32,241 nucleotides of DNA. Origin: Rhizobacter sp. (GTDB taxonomy: Bacteria > Pseudomonadota > Gammaproteobacteria > Burkholderiales > Burkholderiaceae_C). Location: assembly GCA_017881025.1 (NCBI GenBank), contig JADGRJ010000015.1, forward strand, positions 1-32,241. Reading direction: 5' to 3'. Positions within the stretch are counted from its first letter, which is position 1, and each line of letters begins with the position of its first letter. The notes beneath the pieces were generated by a model. The model was given only the letters and a program-made list of their open reading frames with translations. It was not told where the DNA came from and ran no database searches. The position numbers were made by a program, and so were the translations under genes. Below are positions 9,083-18,222 of this stretch, piece by piece.

Positions 9083-10435
9083 GTGCCGTTGACCCTGGCG
9101 TCGACGCGTGCGGCCGCGCGCCGAGCGATCTGGATCATCGCCCTCGCGCTGTGCGGCGCGGCAGAGGGGCAGCGCCCGGCGGCGCACGACGCGGAGATCT
9201 CGAGATTGGCCCTGCCGAGCGTCGGCCTGCGCGCCCGCGACCTCGCCGTCGTCGTCAACGACGCCGATCCCGCCAGCGTCGAGCTCGGCCGCTACTACGC
9301 GGCGCAGCGCGGCATCGCTGCCGATCGCGTCATCCACGTCCGCTTTCCGGCCGGCCAGCAGGTGATGGCCTTCGCCGACTTCATGCGCGTCCAGGCGGTT
9401 CTCGACGCCAAGGTCGGCGCCGACGTGCAGGCGCTCGCGCTCGCGTGGACGCTGCCGTTTCGCGTCGAGTGCATGTCGGTGACGGCGGCGTTCGCGCTCG
9501 GCTTCGATCCCGGGTCGTATTGCGCGGAAGGCTGCCAGACGACGAAGGCCTCGCCCTACTTCAACAGCACCAGCCGGGCGCCGTTCACCGACCACCGGGT
9601 GCGCCCGGCGATGCTGCTCGCCGGCGGCGACGTCGAGAGCGCCAAGCGATTGATCGATCGCGGCCTGCGCGCCGACGAGACCTGGCCCGAAGGCAAGGCC
9701 TACCTGATGAACACCAGCGACGGCGCGCGCAACGTCCGCGCCGAGACGTACGAGCGGGTTCGCGCGGTGCTGGGATCGGCGTACCCGATCGAGCAGGTCG
9801 ATGCCGATGCCCTCGAGGGCCGGACCGACGTGATGTTCGAGTTCACCGGCGTTGCCCGGGTCGCGGCGATTCCGAGCAACCGTTTCGTCGACGGCGCGAT
9901 TGCCGACCACCTGACGTCGTTCGGCGGCGCCTTGCTGGCGGGCGTGGATCAGACGACGGCGCTCGAATGGCTCTCGGCGGGCGCGACCGGGAGCTACGGC
10001 ACGAGCAGCGAGCCGTGCAGCTATCGCGCCAAGTTCCCCGATGTCGGCGTCGTCATGGCGCACTACCTCTCCGGCGAGACGCTGGTCGAGGCGTACTGGA
10101 AGAGCGTCCTCATGCCGGGGCAGGGCGTCTTCGTCGGCGACCCGCTGGCGCGGCCTTTCGGCGGCGTCCGCGTCAGCCAGTCGTCCGCCGGCACGGTGAT
10201 CGCGACCCGTGCCCTGTTGCCCGGCAACTACCTCCTCGAGGCGTCGCGCAGCAGCATCGGGCCGTTCCAGCCGATCCGCGCCGTGCGGGTGGCCGGCTTC
10301 GGGGTCCGCCGGCTGACACTGCCGGCCGGAGACCCGCGCTTCTTTCGCCTGCGTAGCGTTCCCCAGCCGGCGAAAGCGGAGTCGGCCGCGTCACCGGCTT
10401 CAGCGCCGCCGGCCGCGTCGGCGGCGTCTGGCTAG
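9083..10435 (+). CDS. TIGR03790-like uncharacterised secreted protein
   Basis: 450 aa from a GTG start with a signal-peptide-like N-terminus (VPLTLASTRAAARRAIWIIALALCGAAEG). LARDLAVVVNDADPASVELGRYYAAQRGI and SAGATGSYGTSSEPCSYRAKFPDVGVVMAHYLSGETLVEAYWKSVLMPGQGVFVGDPLARPFG resemble the family; ends in an Ala/Pro-rich tail. Confidence 0.75.
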   Translation: MPLTLASTRAAARRAIWIIALALCGAAEGQRPAAHDAEISRLALPSVGLRARDLAVVVNDADPASVELGRYYAAQRGIAADRVIHVRFPAGQQVMAFADFMRVQAVLDAKVGADVQALALAWTLPFRVECMSVTAAFALGFDPGSYCAEGCQTTKASPYFNSTSRAPFTDHRVRPAMLLAGGDVESAKRLIDRGLRADETWPEGKAYLMNTSDGARNVRAETYERVRAVLGSAYPIEQVDADALEGRTDVMFEFTGVARVAAIPSNRFVDGAIADHLTSFGGALLAGVDQTTALEWLSAGATGSYGTSSEPCSYRAKFPDVGVVMAHYLSGETLVEAYWKSVLMPGQGVFVGDPLARPFGGVRVSQSSAGTVIATRALLPGNYLLEASRSSIGPFQPIRAVRVAGFGVRRLTLPAGDPRFFRLRSVPQPAKAESAASPASAPPAASAASG

Positions 10436-10462
10436 CTCCGGAGCGCGGTCGACGCGATCGGG

Positions 10463-10996
10463 CTACTCCGGCTCGATGCCGAGCGCGACGATGACCCGCG
10501 ACACCATGTTGTACGACGCGATCGTGCCGATCAGCTCGACCAGATGGCGATCGTCGCCGAGCGCGCTGCGCGCTGCCGCGAAGGTCGGCTCGGCGACCTC
10601 GACCGAGCGCGTCATCTCGAGCGCGAGCCGGATCGTCGCCCGTTCGGCGCGGTCGAACAGCTCCGGCGTCGCGAGGGCGCGATCGACGTCGCGGAGCGCG
10701 TCGACCTGCGCCTCGGTCGCGCCGGCGGCGCGAAGCAGCGGTGCATGGTGATGAAACTCGTAGGCGGCGCGATTGAGCGTCGCGACCGTGCAGATCGCGA
10801 TCTCGCGCAGGGCAGCCGGCAGGCCGAGGCCGGTTCGCACCGCGCCCATCAGCGCGTTCCAGCCGATCGCGAGCGGCGGGCTGTAGAGCAGCTGGCGGTC
10901 GAGGTTCAGCAGCGTCCCGCCGCGGCGCGCGCGGATCGGCGCGACGACCTCTTCCGGTCCGGCGTCGTCGTCCGGCTTGTAGGGCAGGCGGGGCAC
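10463..10996 (-). CDS. Carboxymuconolactone decarboxylase / AhpD-like family protein
   Basis: LPAALREIAICTVATLNRAAYEFHHHAPLLRAAGATEAQVDAL matches the CMD family core. Confidence 0.85.
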   Translation of the reverse strand: MPRLPYKPDDDAGPEEVVAPIRARRGGTLLNLDRQLLYSPPLAIGWNALMGAVRTGLGLPAALREIAICTVATLNRAAYEFHHHAPLLRAAGATEAQVDALRDVDRALATPELFDRAERATIRLALEMTRSVEVAEPTFAAARSALGDDRHLVELIGTIASYNMVSRVIVALGIEPE

Positions 10997-11021
10997 GGCG
11001 ATGCGCGGGGCGGTGAGGCGG

Positions 11022-13049
11022 CTAGGCGTCCTTGGCCAGCACCACCGCGGGCGCGGCGAGAAAGCGCTGCATCGCGAGCACGGCGACGATCAGCGACAGG
11101 CCCACCGCATCGGCGATGCCGCCCGGATAGACGAGCGCGACGCCGGCAACGATCAGCATGACGCGTTCGAGTGGGGTGGCGCGCCGCAACGCCCAGCCCT
11201 GGAAGCCGCCGGCGATCGCGGCGATGCCGAGCGCCGCGGTCAGCGTCACCTGCGCGATCGACCACCAGTTGGCGGCGGCGAGCGCCTTCGTCGAGCCCAT
11301 CAGCAGCAGGCCCTGGCCAGCCGGGTCGAGGACGAACATGAACGGCAGCAGGAACGCCGGAACGGTGTACTTCCAGCATTGCATCGTCGTCTTGTACGGG
11401 TCGCCGCCGGTGATCGCCGCGGCCGCGAACGGCGACAGCGCCGTCGGTGGCGAGACCTCGGAGAGCACGGCGTAATAGAAGATGAACATGTGCGCGGCGA
11501 AGTCGGGGACGCCGAGCTTGATCAGCGCCGGCGCGGCGATCACCGCGCAGATGATGTACGACGCCGTCACCGGCACGGCGAGGCCGACGACCCAGACGAC
11601 GAGCGACGTGAAGATCGCGGTCAGGAGGAGCGAGCCGGCGGCGTAGTCGATGACGATCGAGCTGAACTTCAGGCCGAGGCCAGTGAGGGCGACGACGCCG
11701 ACGATGATGCCGGCGCCGGCGCAGGTCGCGCCGACGTTGAGCATGCCGATCGCGCCGCCTTCCATTGCCTTGGCGAAGCCGGAGTGAAGGAGGTGGTCCT
11801 TGACCGAGCCCTTGCCGCGAAAGAGGTCGTACGAAAAGAGCGCCGTCTCCGGGCGCAGCATGCTGGTCGCGAGCGCGACGACGGTCGCCCAGAACACCGA
11901 GAGCACCGGCGAGAAGCCCCACAGCATGAAGGCGACGATCGAGACCAGCGAGAGGAAGTGGAACCAGTAGCGCTTGCTCAGGTTCCAGACCGTGTCGACG
12001 CGCTCGAAGGCGACGTCACGCATTCCGTACTTGCGCGCGTCGATCTCGACCATGAGAAAGAGCGCCAGATAGAACAGCAGCGTCGGGATGCACGCCATCA
12101 GGAGAACGTCGAGGTACGAGATCTTCAGGAACTCGGCGATCAGGAAGGCCGCGGCGCCCAGCACCGGCGGCGAGATGATCGCGCCGAGGCCGCCGGCGGC
12201 GAGCAGGCCGCCGGCGGCGTTCTTCTCGTAGCCGACCTTCTCGAGCAGCGGGTATGCGACCGCGCCGAGCGTCACCGTCGTCGCCACGCCCGAGCCCGAC
12301 GGGCCGCCGAGCAGGAACGACGCGAGCACGACGGTGCGCCCGGCGCCGGTCGGCTTGCCGCCCATCGCCGAGAACGAGAAGTCGAGGTAGAACTTGCCGG
12401 CGCCCGAGTGCTGCAGGAACGCGCCGTAGATCGTGAACAGGATGATCAGCGACGAGGCGACGTCGACGGCGACGCCGAAGATGCCTTCGAGCGTCATGTA
12501 GAGGATGCCGACCAGGCGGCCGACCTCGTAGCCCTTGTGCGTCCACGGCGCCGGCAGGTAGGGGCCGGCGAGGGCGTAGGCGACGAAGGCGAGCGTGATC
12601 ACCGGCATGATCCAGCCGCTGGTTCGCCGCATCGCCTCGAGGACGAGGACGATCAGGCCGACGCCGAAGACGATGTCCCAGGGGTCGGGCGAGGTGTTGC
12701 GGTCGGTGAAGTCGTCGCCGCCGAGGATCGCGTAGACGACGACCGCCATCGCCAGCGCCGCCGCCAGCCAGTCCCACCACATGACGCGGTGGCGAAAGCG
12801 CCGCGTGACCGGAAAGACCAGGAAGCAGAGGAAGAGGACGAAGGCGACGTGGACCGGCCGCAGCACCTGCGTCGGCACGATCGCGTAGGCGCTGTAGAGA
12901 TGGAACGCCGCCATCACGAAGGCGACGAGGCGAACGAAGCCGCCGAGCCAGCCCTTCAGCTTGTTGGCCGCGCCTTCCTCTTCCTCGACGTACTGCTCGG
13001 CGCGAAGCAGCGCCTCTGCGCTGACGACGGCCGGCTCATCGGTACCCAT
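11022..13049 (-). CDS. TRAP transporter permease, fused small/large membrane subunits (DctQM type)
   Basis: 675 aa, many hydrophobic helices: GGPSGSGVATTVTLGAVAYPLLEKVGYEKNAAGGLLAAGGLGAIISPPVLGAAAFLIAEFL and EVSPPTALSPFAAAAITGGDPYKTTMQCWKYTVPAFLLPFMFVLDP. Confidence 0.93.
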   Translation of the reverse strand: MGTDEPAVVSAEALLRAEQYVEEEEGAANKLKGWLGGFVRLVAFVMAAFHLYSAYAIVPTQVLRPVHVAFVLFLCFLVFPVTRRFRHRVMWWDWLAAALAMAVVVYAILGGDDFTDRNTSPDPWDIVFGVGLIVLVLEAMRRTSGWIMPVITLAFVAYALAGPYLPAPWTHKGYEVGRLVGILYMTLEGIFGVAVDVASSLIILFTIYGAFLQHSGAGKFYLDFSFSAMGGKPTGAGRTVVLASFLLGGPSGSGVATTVTLGAVAYPLLEKVGYEKNAAGGLLAAGGLGAIISPPVLGAAAFLIAEFLKISYLDVLLMACIPTLLFYLALFLMVEIDARKYGMRDVAFERVDTVWNLSKRYWFHFLSLVSIVAFMLWGFSPVLSVFWATVVALATSMLRPETALFSYDLFRGKGSVKDHLLHSGFAKAMEGGAIGMLNVGATCAGAGIIVGVVALTGLGLKFSSIVIDYAAGSLLLTAIFTSLVVWVVGLAVPVTASYIICAVIAAPALIKLGVPDFAAHMFIFYYAVLSEVSPPTALSPFAAAAITGGDPYKTTMQCWKYTVPAFLLPFMFVLDPAGQGLLLMGSTKALAAANWWSIAQVTLTAALGIAAIAGGFQGWALRRATPLERVMLIVAGVALVYPGGIADAVGLSLIVAVLAMQRFLAAPAVVLAKDA

Positions 13050-13070
13050 GTCGCGGCGCGTTCGCCGGCG

Positions 13071-14030
13071 TCAGTTGACCTTGATGCCCTTTTCCGCGTA
13101 GTACTTCAGTGCGCCGGGGTGAAACGGTATCGGCGTCGCCGCGGCCTTCTGGTTCTCGAGCTTGAAGTTGAGCGCTTCCTTGTGCACCGCGACGATGTCG
13201 TCCTTGCGGTCGAAGATCGTCTTGACGATGTTGTAGGCGGTCTTGTCGTCCATGCTCTCGTGCGCGACCAGGATGTTCATCACCGTCGCCTGCTTGTTGT
13301 CGGCGTCCATGCCCTTGTAGGTCTCCTTCGGGATCGTGTCCTGCACGTACAGGTTGCCGTACTTCTTGTTCATCGCCGTGACCGCGTCGGCGTGGTCGAC
13401 CAGCTTGACCTTGGTGTTGGGCGTGTTGGCGAGGTCGGTGACCGCCGCCGTCGGCAGGCCGCCGACCCAGAAGAACGCATCGATCTTGCCGTCCTTGATG
13501 GCGTTGACCGATTCGGCGGCGCCGAGCCGCTCGCGCTTCACGTCGCTGTCCTTGTCGAGGCCGGCCGCTTCGAGCAGGCGAAACGCCATCACCTCGGTGG
13601 CGCTGCCGGGCGAGCCGGTCGAGACGCGCTTGCCCTTCAGGTCGGCCATCTTGTTGATGCCGCGGCCCTCGACGGTGACGACGTGCATCCGGTTCGGATA
13701 CAGGACCATCAAGGTCCTGAGCGGCACCTTGTTGCCCTTGAACTTGTCCTCGCCGCGAAACGCGTCCTGGCTCGCGTCGGTCATCGCGAAGGCGATGTAG
13801 GGCTTGCCGCTGCCGATCAGCTTGAGGTTGTCGACCGACCCGCCGGTGACTTCGGCGGTCGCCTGCATGCCGGGCACGTGCTTCGAGAGCACGGCGGCGA
13901 TGCCGCCGCCCATCGGGTAGTAGACGCCGCCGGTGCCGCCGGTGGCGATCGAGATGTTCTGCGCCTGGACGGCGAAGGCGAGGGCCAGTCCGGCCAAGGG
14001 TGCGCAGGCGCGCGCGATCGAAAAGGTCAT
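13071..14030 (-). CDS. TAXI-family TRAP transporter substrate-binding protein
   Basis: Signal peptide MTFSIARACAPLAGLALAFAVQA, then QNISIATGGTGGVYYPMGGGIAAVLSK; C-terminus FHPGALKYYAEKGIKVN. Confidence 0.93.
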   Translation of the reverse strand: MTFSIARACAPLAGLALAFAVQAQNISIATGGTGGVYYPMGGGIAAVLSKHVPGMQATAEVTGGSVDNLKLIGSGKPYIAFAMTDASQDAFRGEDKFKGNKVPLRTLMVLYPNRMHVVTVEGRGINKMADLKGKRVSTGSPGSATEVMAFRLLEAAGLDKDSDVKRERLGAAESVNAIKDGKIDAFFWVGGLPTAAVTDLANTPNTKVKLVDHADAVTAMNKKYGNLYVQDTIPKETYKGMDADNKQATVMNILVAHESMDDKTAYNIVKTIFDRKDDIVAVHKEALNFKLENQKAAATPIPFHPGALKYYAEKGIKVN

Positions 14031-14290
14031 CGAAGTCTCCGGTGCGGCCGCTGCGCGGCGCGAGGTGCGGCGATTCTGCAACGCGCGGCGCGTCGAGCGC
14101 ATGCGGGTTCTTGCCGGTGCGCCGACGACCGCGCCGATGGTGCAAGCGGAGCGCGCCGTCGCGGCGGCGACGAGGCAGATCGTCCCGGCGTGTCTCTTCA
14201 CTCGAAAAAGGAGCCTTCGCGCCGGCTGATCATGCGACCGGCGTCGGCCTCTGCGGGCATCCTCGCTGAATCTCTTCTCCGAGCTTCGCC

Positions 14291-14635
14291 ATGCATGCCC
14301 TCTCGGTCCGACTCTCCGGCAAGCGCCTCTACATCGCCGACCTGGCGGCCCGCCTCGAAGCGATGGAGAACGGTCGCGCGCCCATGAACGCGCTTGCCTA
14401 CAGGCTCTATGCGCGGCGCATGGCGGCGGCGATGGAAGGCTATCCGCCGGGGCTCCTCGCGGCCCAGCTCGGCCGCGCCTATCCGTCGGTCCTGCACGCG
14501 ATCGAGCACCGTCAGTTCGAGGTCGACGGCGCGTTGAGCGGGCAGCGCGGCCGCGGCGCTCGGGTCGTCGCGACGGCGCTGCTGCGCCATCTGCATCGCC
14601 ACCGGCAGCGCCGTCAGCGCCGCGCCGCGCCATAG
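14291..14635 (+). CDS. Hypothetical protein
   Basis: 114-aa ORF in the gap upstream of the TAXI gene with strongly GC-biased third codon positions; overlaps the convergent neighbour by 22 nt. No family recognised. Confidence 0.5.
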   Translation: MHALSVRLSGKRLYIADLAARLEAMENGRAPMNALAYRLYARRMAAAMEGYPPGLLAAQLGRAYPSVLHAIEHRQFEVDGALSGQRGRGARVVATALLRHLHRHRQRRQRRAAP

Positions 14636-15237
14636 GCGAAGTCGTCGAAGGCGGTGACGCTGTCGGCCTTGGTCCAGACACCGACAGCGCCCGATCCTGC
14701 GATGTGGTCGTCCTCGACGTCGATGCAGCGCTTGCCGTCGAGCGAGACGGCGATCCGCGCGCCAACGAACTCGACGCGCAGTGTGTGCCAGACCCCGGCG
14801 GGCACCGGCGCGTCGACGTAGCGGATCGTCTTGCGGCTGCCGCCCTCGGTGTAGTAGAGCGAGACGTTGTTCTCGAGCGCGTTGGCGCGGGCGACGTAGT
14901 AGTGGTCGCCGTCCTTCCAGCGCCAGACCAGCCCGCCGGCCTGGTCTTCGCGACCCGAGACCGGCTTGAACTTCACCTCGACGAAGCCGTCGCTCAGCGA
15001 CGTGCCGGTCCGCACGCACCAGGGAAACGTGCCGCTGCCCGACTGGCGCAGCACGTTCGATCCGCTCGGCGCCCCCGGCTCCTTCGCCACGGTCCAGCGC
15101 GGGCTGCCGCGGCCGGTGACGCCGCAGGTCCAGCCGGAAGGCGCCGCGCCGACCGGGTCGGTCTCGAAATCGACGGTCTGGGCGATGACGCTCGTCGAGA
15201 GGATCGAGGTCAGCACGCCGATGGAGGCAGGGTTCAT
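14614..15237 (-). CDS. Secreted protein with concanavalin-like / 3-keto-disaccharide hydrolase (DUF1080)-like fold
   Basis: Signal peptide MNPASIGVLTSILSTSVIAQ, then DGFVEVKFKPVSGREDQAGGLVWRWKDGDHYYVARANALENNVSLYYTEGGSRKTI ... GVWTKADSVTAFDDFAYG. Confidence 0.75.
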   Translation of the reverse strand: MNPASIGVLTSILSTSVIAQTVDFETDPVGAAPSGWTCGVTGRGSPRWTVAKEPGAPSGSNVLRQSGSGTFPWCVRTGTSLSDGFVEVKFKPVSGREDQAGGLVWRWKDGDHYYVARANALENNVSLYYTEGGSRKTIRYVDAPVPAGVWHTLRVEFVGARIAVSLDGKRCIDVEDDHIAGSGAVGVWTKADSVTAFDDFAYGAARR

Positions 15238-16226
15238 GGCGATTCCTTTGATCGAGGTTCGGCGCCGCGCTGCGCCTCGGCACGGAAGTGCGCGTAGAGG
15301 GAGTCGAGCACTGTGCTCATCTCCGCGAGGAGGACGTCGTCGTCGCCGATGCGCTCGCGCGCGCCGGCCATCACCGCCTCGAGGCCCTTCGCCTCGGCGA
15401 CCGGATCGCCGCCGATGTCGAGCGCGTGGACGAGCGCGGCGAGCCGGCGCAGGGCCGGGTCGTCACCGAGGCCGAAGCTCGCCATCAGGGCCTCGAAGGT
15501 GACGAGGTCGCCGACGTGGGTGAAGGCGGCGCCGTCGAAATCGAAGCCGAGCGCGCGCTTCGGGCAGTCGGCGGGCTTCGCGAGCCAGCGGAAGCGCGCG
15601 CTTCGATCGATGAAGCGGCGGATCAGCCAGGCGCTCGCGACCCGGTCGATCCAGAGACGCCGCCGCGTCGCCCAGACGCGGCCCTGGTAGTCGGCGACGT
15701 CGAGGCGCGGCAGGCGCCGCATCGTCTCGTGCGGCTCGTCGGGCATGAGGAGCGCGTCGAGGCGCCTGCTGAACTCGAGCCACGCGGCTTCGGCCTCGAC
15801 GGCGGCGTCCCCGGGAAAGAAATCGATGCCGCGAACGGCGTCGAGCTCGCGCTGCAGGCGCCGGCGCAGGCGCGCGAGCTCGATCGGCGCGAGCGACGAC
15901 AAGCCGCGATGCGCGGCCTTCCACGACTTGCGCAGCGCCGCGTAGTCGGCGCTGCGATCGAAGAGCTGCCGGTACGCAGCGCCTTCCTCGGCCGACTGCG
16001 GCGTGACCGTCATGAGCCAGGCGTTGCCACCTTCGCGGATGCACTCGTCGCCGAGCTCGCGCAACGCCGGCTCGCGCTCGGCGCCGCCGGGGAGCAGGTA
16101 GGCGCCGTCGCGCAAGGCGACGCAGCCCGACGCCTTGAGCGCGCGCCAGATGCGCATTCGCGCCGTGCCGCTCGCCGTCGGCAGCGAGATGACGAGCAGG
16201 CGCCAGGCAGCGTCGTCGAAACCCAT
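15234..16226 (-). CDS. chrB: ChrB-family (chromate resistance) protein
   Basis: MGFDDAAWRLLVISLPTASGTARMRIWRALKASGCVALRDGAYLLP and WATRRRLWIDRVASAWLIRRFIDRSARFRWLA ... RALGFDFDGAAFTHVGDLVTFEALMASFGL. Confidence 0.85.
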   Translation of the reverse strand: MGFDDAAWRLLVISLPTASGTARMRIWRALKASGCVALRDGAYLLPGGAEREPALRELGDECIREGGNAWLMTVTPQSAEEGAAYRQLFDRSADYAALRKSWKAAHRGLSSLAPIELARLRRRLQRELDAVRGIDFFPGDAAVEAEAAWLEFSRRLDALLMPDEPHETMRRLPRLDVADYQGRVWATRRRLWIDRVASAWLIRRFIDRSARFRWLAKPADCPKRALGFDFDGAAFTHVGDLVTFEALMASFGLGDDPALRRLAALVHALDIGGDPVAEAKGLEAVMAGARERIGDDDVLLAEMSTVLDSLYAHFRAEAQRGAEPRSKESP

Positions 16227-16237
16227 GTAGCGAATGA

Positions 16238-16249
16238 TACATTGATGTA
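16238..16249. promoter_or_regulatory. Candidate operator: inverted repeat TACAT-TG-ATGTA in the divergent chrB/MFS intergenic region
   Basis: Direct reading of 16221-16260: ATGTA (16225-16229), TACAT (16238-16242), ATGTA (16245-16249), in a 34-nt AT-rich gap between two divergent start codons. Confidence 0.4.
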
Positions 16250-16260
16250 GAGTCATCGAC

Positions 16261-17490
16261 ATGAAAAGCTGGAAGCGCCTGCTGTTGCCGGCCGGGGTGG
16301 ACACGGGCGCCGCGCCCTTGCTCGCCGGCCGCGCGCTGCGCGCCTTCGCCGACGGCTACATGGCGATCCTCCTGCCGGCGTACCTGCTCGCGATCGGCCT
16401 GGGAACGCTCGAGGTCGGCGTCATCGCGACGGCGACGATGCTGGGGTCGGCGTTCGCGACCGTCGCAGTCGGTGCCTGGGGCCATCGCTTCCGGTCCAGC
16501 CGGCTCCTGCGCGGCGCGGCGCTGCTGATGGCGCTGACGGGGGTCGGCTTCGCTGCTTTCTCGTCGCTCTGGCCGCTGCTCGTGGTCGCCTTCGTCGGCA
16601 CCCTCAATCCGAGCTCGGGCGACGTCAGCGTCTTCCTGCCGCTCGAGCACGCGCGTCTCGCCGGCGCGGCGCGCGGTCATGCGCGGACGGTGCTCTTCGC
16701 CCGCTACAGCCTGCTCGGCGCGGTCTCGGCGGCGCTCGGTGCGCTCGCTGCCGCCGTCCCCGCCTGGCTCGTCGGCCTCGGGGTGTCGACCATCGCGGCG
16801 TTGCGCGCGATGTTCGTCCTCTACGCCGTCGTCGGCGTGATCGTGTGGCTGATCTACCGGCGCCAGCCGCTGGCCGCCGCCGACGCCGAGCCCGACGCGT
16901 CGCCGCCCGCGCCGCTCGGCCCGTCGCGCGCCGTCGTCGTCAGGCTCGCTGCCTTGTTCAGCGTCGACGCATTCGCCGGCGGTCTGGTCGTGAATTCGCT
17001 GATGGCGCTCTGGCTGCTGGAGCGGTTCGGGCTGTCGCTCGCGCAGGCGGGTGCGTTCTTCTTCTGGGCCGGGCTCCTGAGCGCCGTCTCGCAACTCGCC
17101 GCGCCGATGGTCGCGCGCCGCATCGGCCTGCTGAACACGATGGTCTTCACGCACATCCCCGCCAACGTCTGTCTGGTGCTGGCGGCCTGGGCGCCGAGCT
17201 TGCCCGTCGCTCTCGCGCTCCTCTTCGTTCGCAGCGCCTTGTCGCAGATGGACGTGCCGACGCGAACCGCCTACGTCATGGCGGTGGTTACCCCCGCCGA
17301 GCGGCCGGCGGCGGCCAGCTTCACGGCGGTGCCGCGCAGCCTGGCCGGCGCGCTCAGCCCGACGCTGAGCGGCGCGCTCTTCGCGGCCGGCTGGATCTCG
17401 GCGCCGCTCGTCGCCTGCGGCGTGCTGAAGATCTGCTACGACCTCGCGCTCTGGCGATCGTGCCGGGGCGATGCGCTGGAAGAGCGGTGA
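16261..17490 (+). CDS. MFS transporter
   Basis: 409 aa with about 12 hydrophobic segments (LLAGRALRAFADGYMAILLPAYLLAIGLGTLEVGVIATATMLGSAFATVAVGAWGHRFRSSRLL...); divergent from chrB. Confidence 0.9.
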   Translation: MKSWKRLLLPAGVDTGAAPLLAGRALRAFADGYMAILLPAYLLAIGLGTLEVGVIATATMLGSAFATVAVGAWGHRFRSSRLLRGAALLMALTGVGFAAFSSLWPLLVVAFVGTLNPSSGDVSVFLPLEHARLAGAARGHARTVLFARYSLLGAVSAALGALAAAVPAWLVGLGVSTIAALRAMFVLYAVVGVIVWLIYRRQPLAAADAEPDASPPAPLGPSRAVVVRLAALFSVDAFAGGLVVNSLMALWLLERFGLSLAQAGAFFFWAGLLSAVSQLAAPMVARRIGLLNTMVFTHIPANVCLVLAAWAPSLPVALALLFVRSALSQMDVPTRTAYVMAVVTPAERPAAASFTAVPRSLAGALSPTLSGALFAAGWISAPLVACGVLKICYDLALWRSCRGDALEER

Positions 17491-17566
17491 GGGGCACTGG
17501 CGATTGCCACGCGGGATGGGGACGCGGATACTCGCCTCCGCTCATGACGAGCCCCGGAGACAACGC

Positions 17567-18190
17567 ATGAACTACAAGCCTTCCTCGATGGTCATCGCCC
17601 TGTCGGCGGCGACGTTCGCGCTCTTCGCTTCGAGCGCCAACGACGCGCAGGCGCAGGCGGCTGCCTTCACACTCTCGAGCCCCGACCTGCCGGGCAACGT
17701 CTTCCCCGGCAAGTTCATCCTCAACGGCTTCGGCTGCACCGGCGCCAACACGTCGCCGGCGCTGGTCTGGAGCAACGTGCCGGCGGGAACGAAATCACTG
17801 GCGCTGCAGGTCCACGACCCCGATGCGCCGACCGGCAGCGGCTTCTGGCATTGGGCCGTCTACGACATGCCGCCGGCCACCGCCGGATTGGCGCAAGGCG
17901 CCGGCAACGCACCGGGCTCGCTGCCGCCGGGCGCGTACGGCGGCAACACCGACTTCGTCGACACCGGCGCGACCGGCGGCAACGGCAACTACGGCGGGCC
18001 GTGTCCGCCGCAGGGCGACCAGCCGCACCGCTACGTGTTCACGCTCTACGCGCTGGCGGTCGACAAGGTGGCAGCCGCCGGCGGCATCCCGAAGACCGGC
18101 ACCGCGGCGCTGTACAGCTTCGTGATCAACAAGGGCGTTGGCCCCGCGCTGCTCGGCAAGGCGTCGTTCACCGCGACTTTCGGACGCTAG
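17567..18190 (+). CDS. YbhB/YbcL-like PEBP (Raf kinase inhibitor-like) protein, secreted
   Basis: Signal peptide, then FTLSSPDLPGNVFPGKFILNGFGCTGANTSPALVWSNVPAGTKSLALQVHDPDAPTGSGFWHWAVYDMPP ... YGGPCPPQGDQPHRYVFTLYALAV. Confidence 0.93.
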   Translation: MNYKPSSMVIALSAATFALFASSANDAQAQAAAFTLSSPDLPGNVFPGKFILNGFGCTGANTSPALVWSNVPAGTKSLALQVHDPDAPTGSGFWHWAVYDMPPATAGLAQGAGNAPGSLPPGAYGGNTDFVDTGATGGNGNYGGPCPPQGDQPHRYVFTLYALAVDKVAAAGGIPKTGTAALYSFVINKGVGPALLGKASFTATFGR

Positions 18191-18216
18191 GGCGCCGCGC
18201 GTCACGGCGCGGCGCC
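18191..18216. terminator. Terminator-like hairpin between convergent genes
   Basis: Perfect 10-bp inverted repeat GGCGCCGCGC-GTCACG-GCGCGGCGCC, starting at the base after the PEBP stop codon; no T-tract. Confidence 0.5.
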
Positions 18217-18222
18217 TCCGCG

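Noticed and set aside
11001-14387. 1128-aa plus-strand ORF
   Set aside because: Antisense to the clearly identified TRAP permease and TAXI genes; His/Arg/Asp-rich composition typical of spurious high-GC shadow frames.
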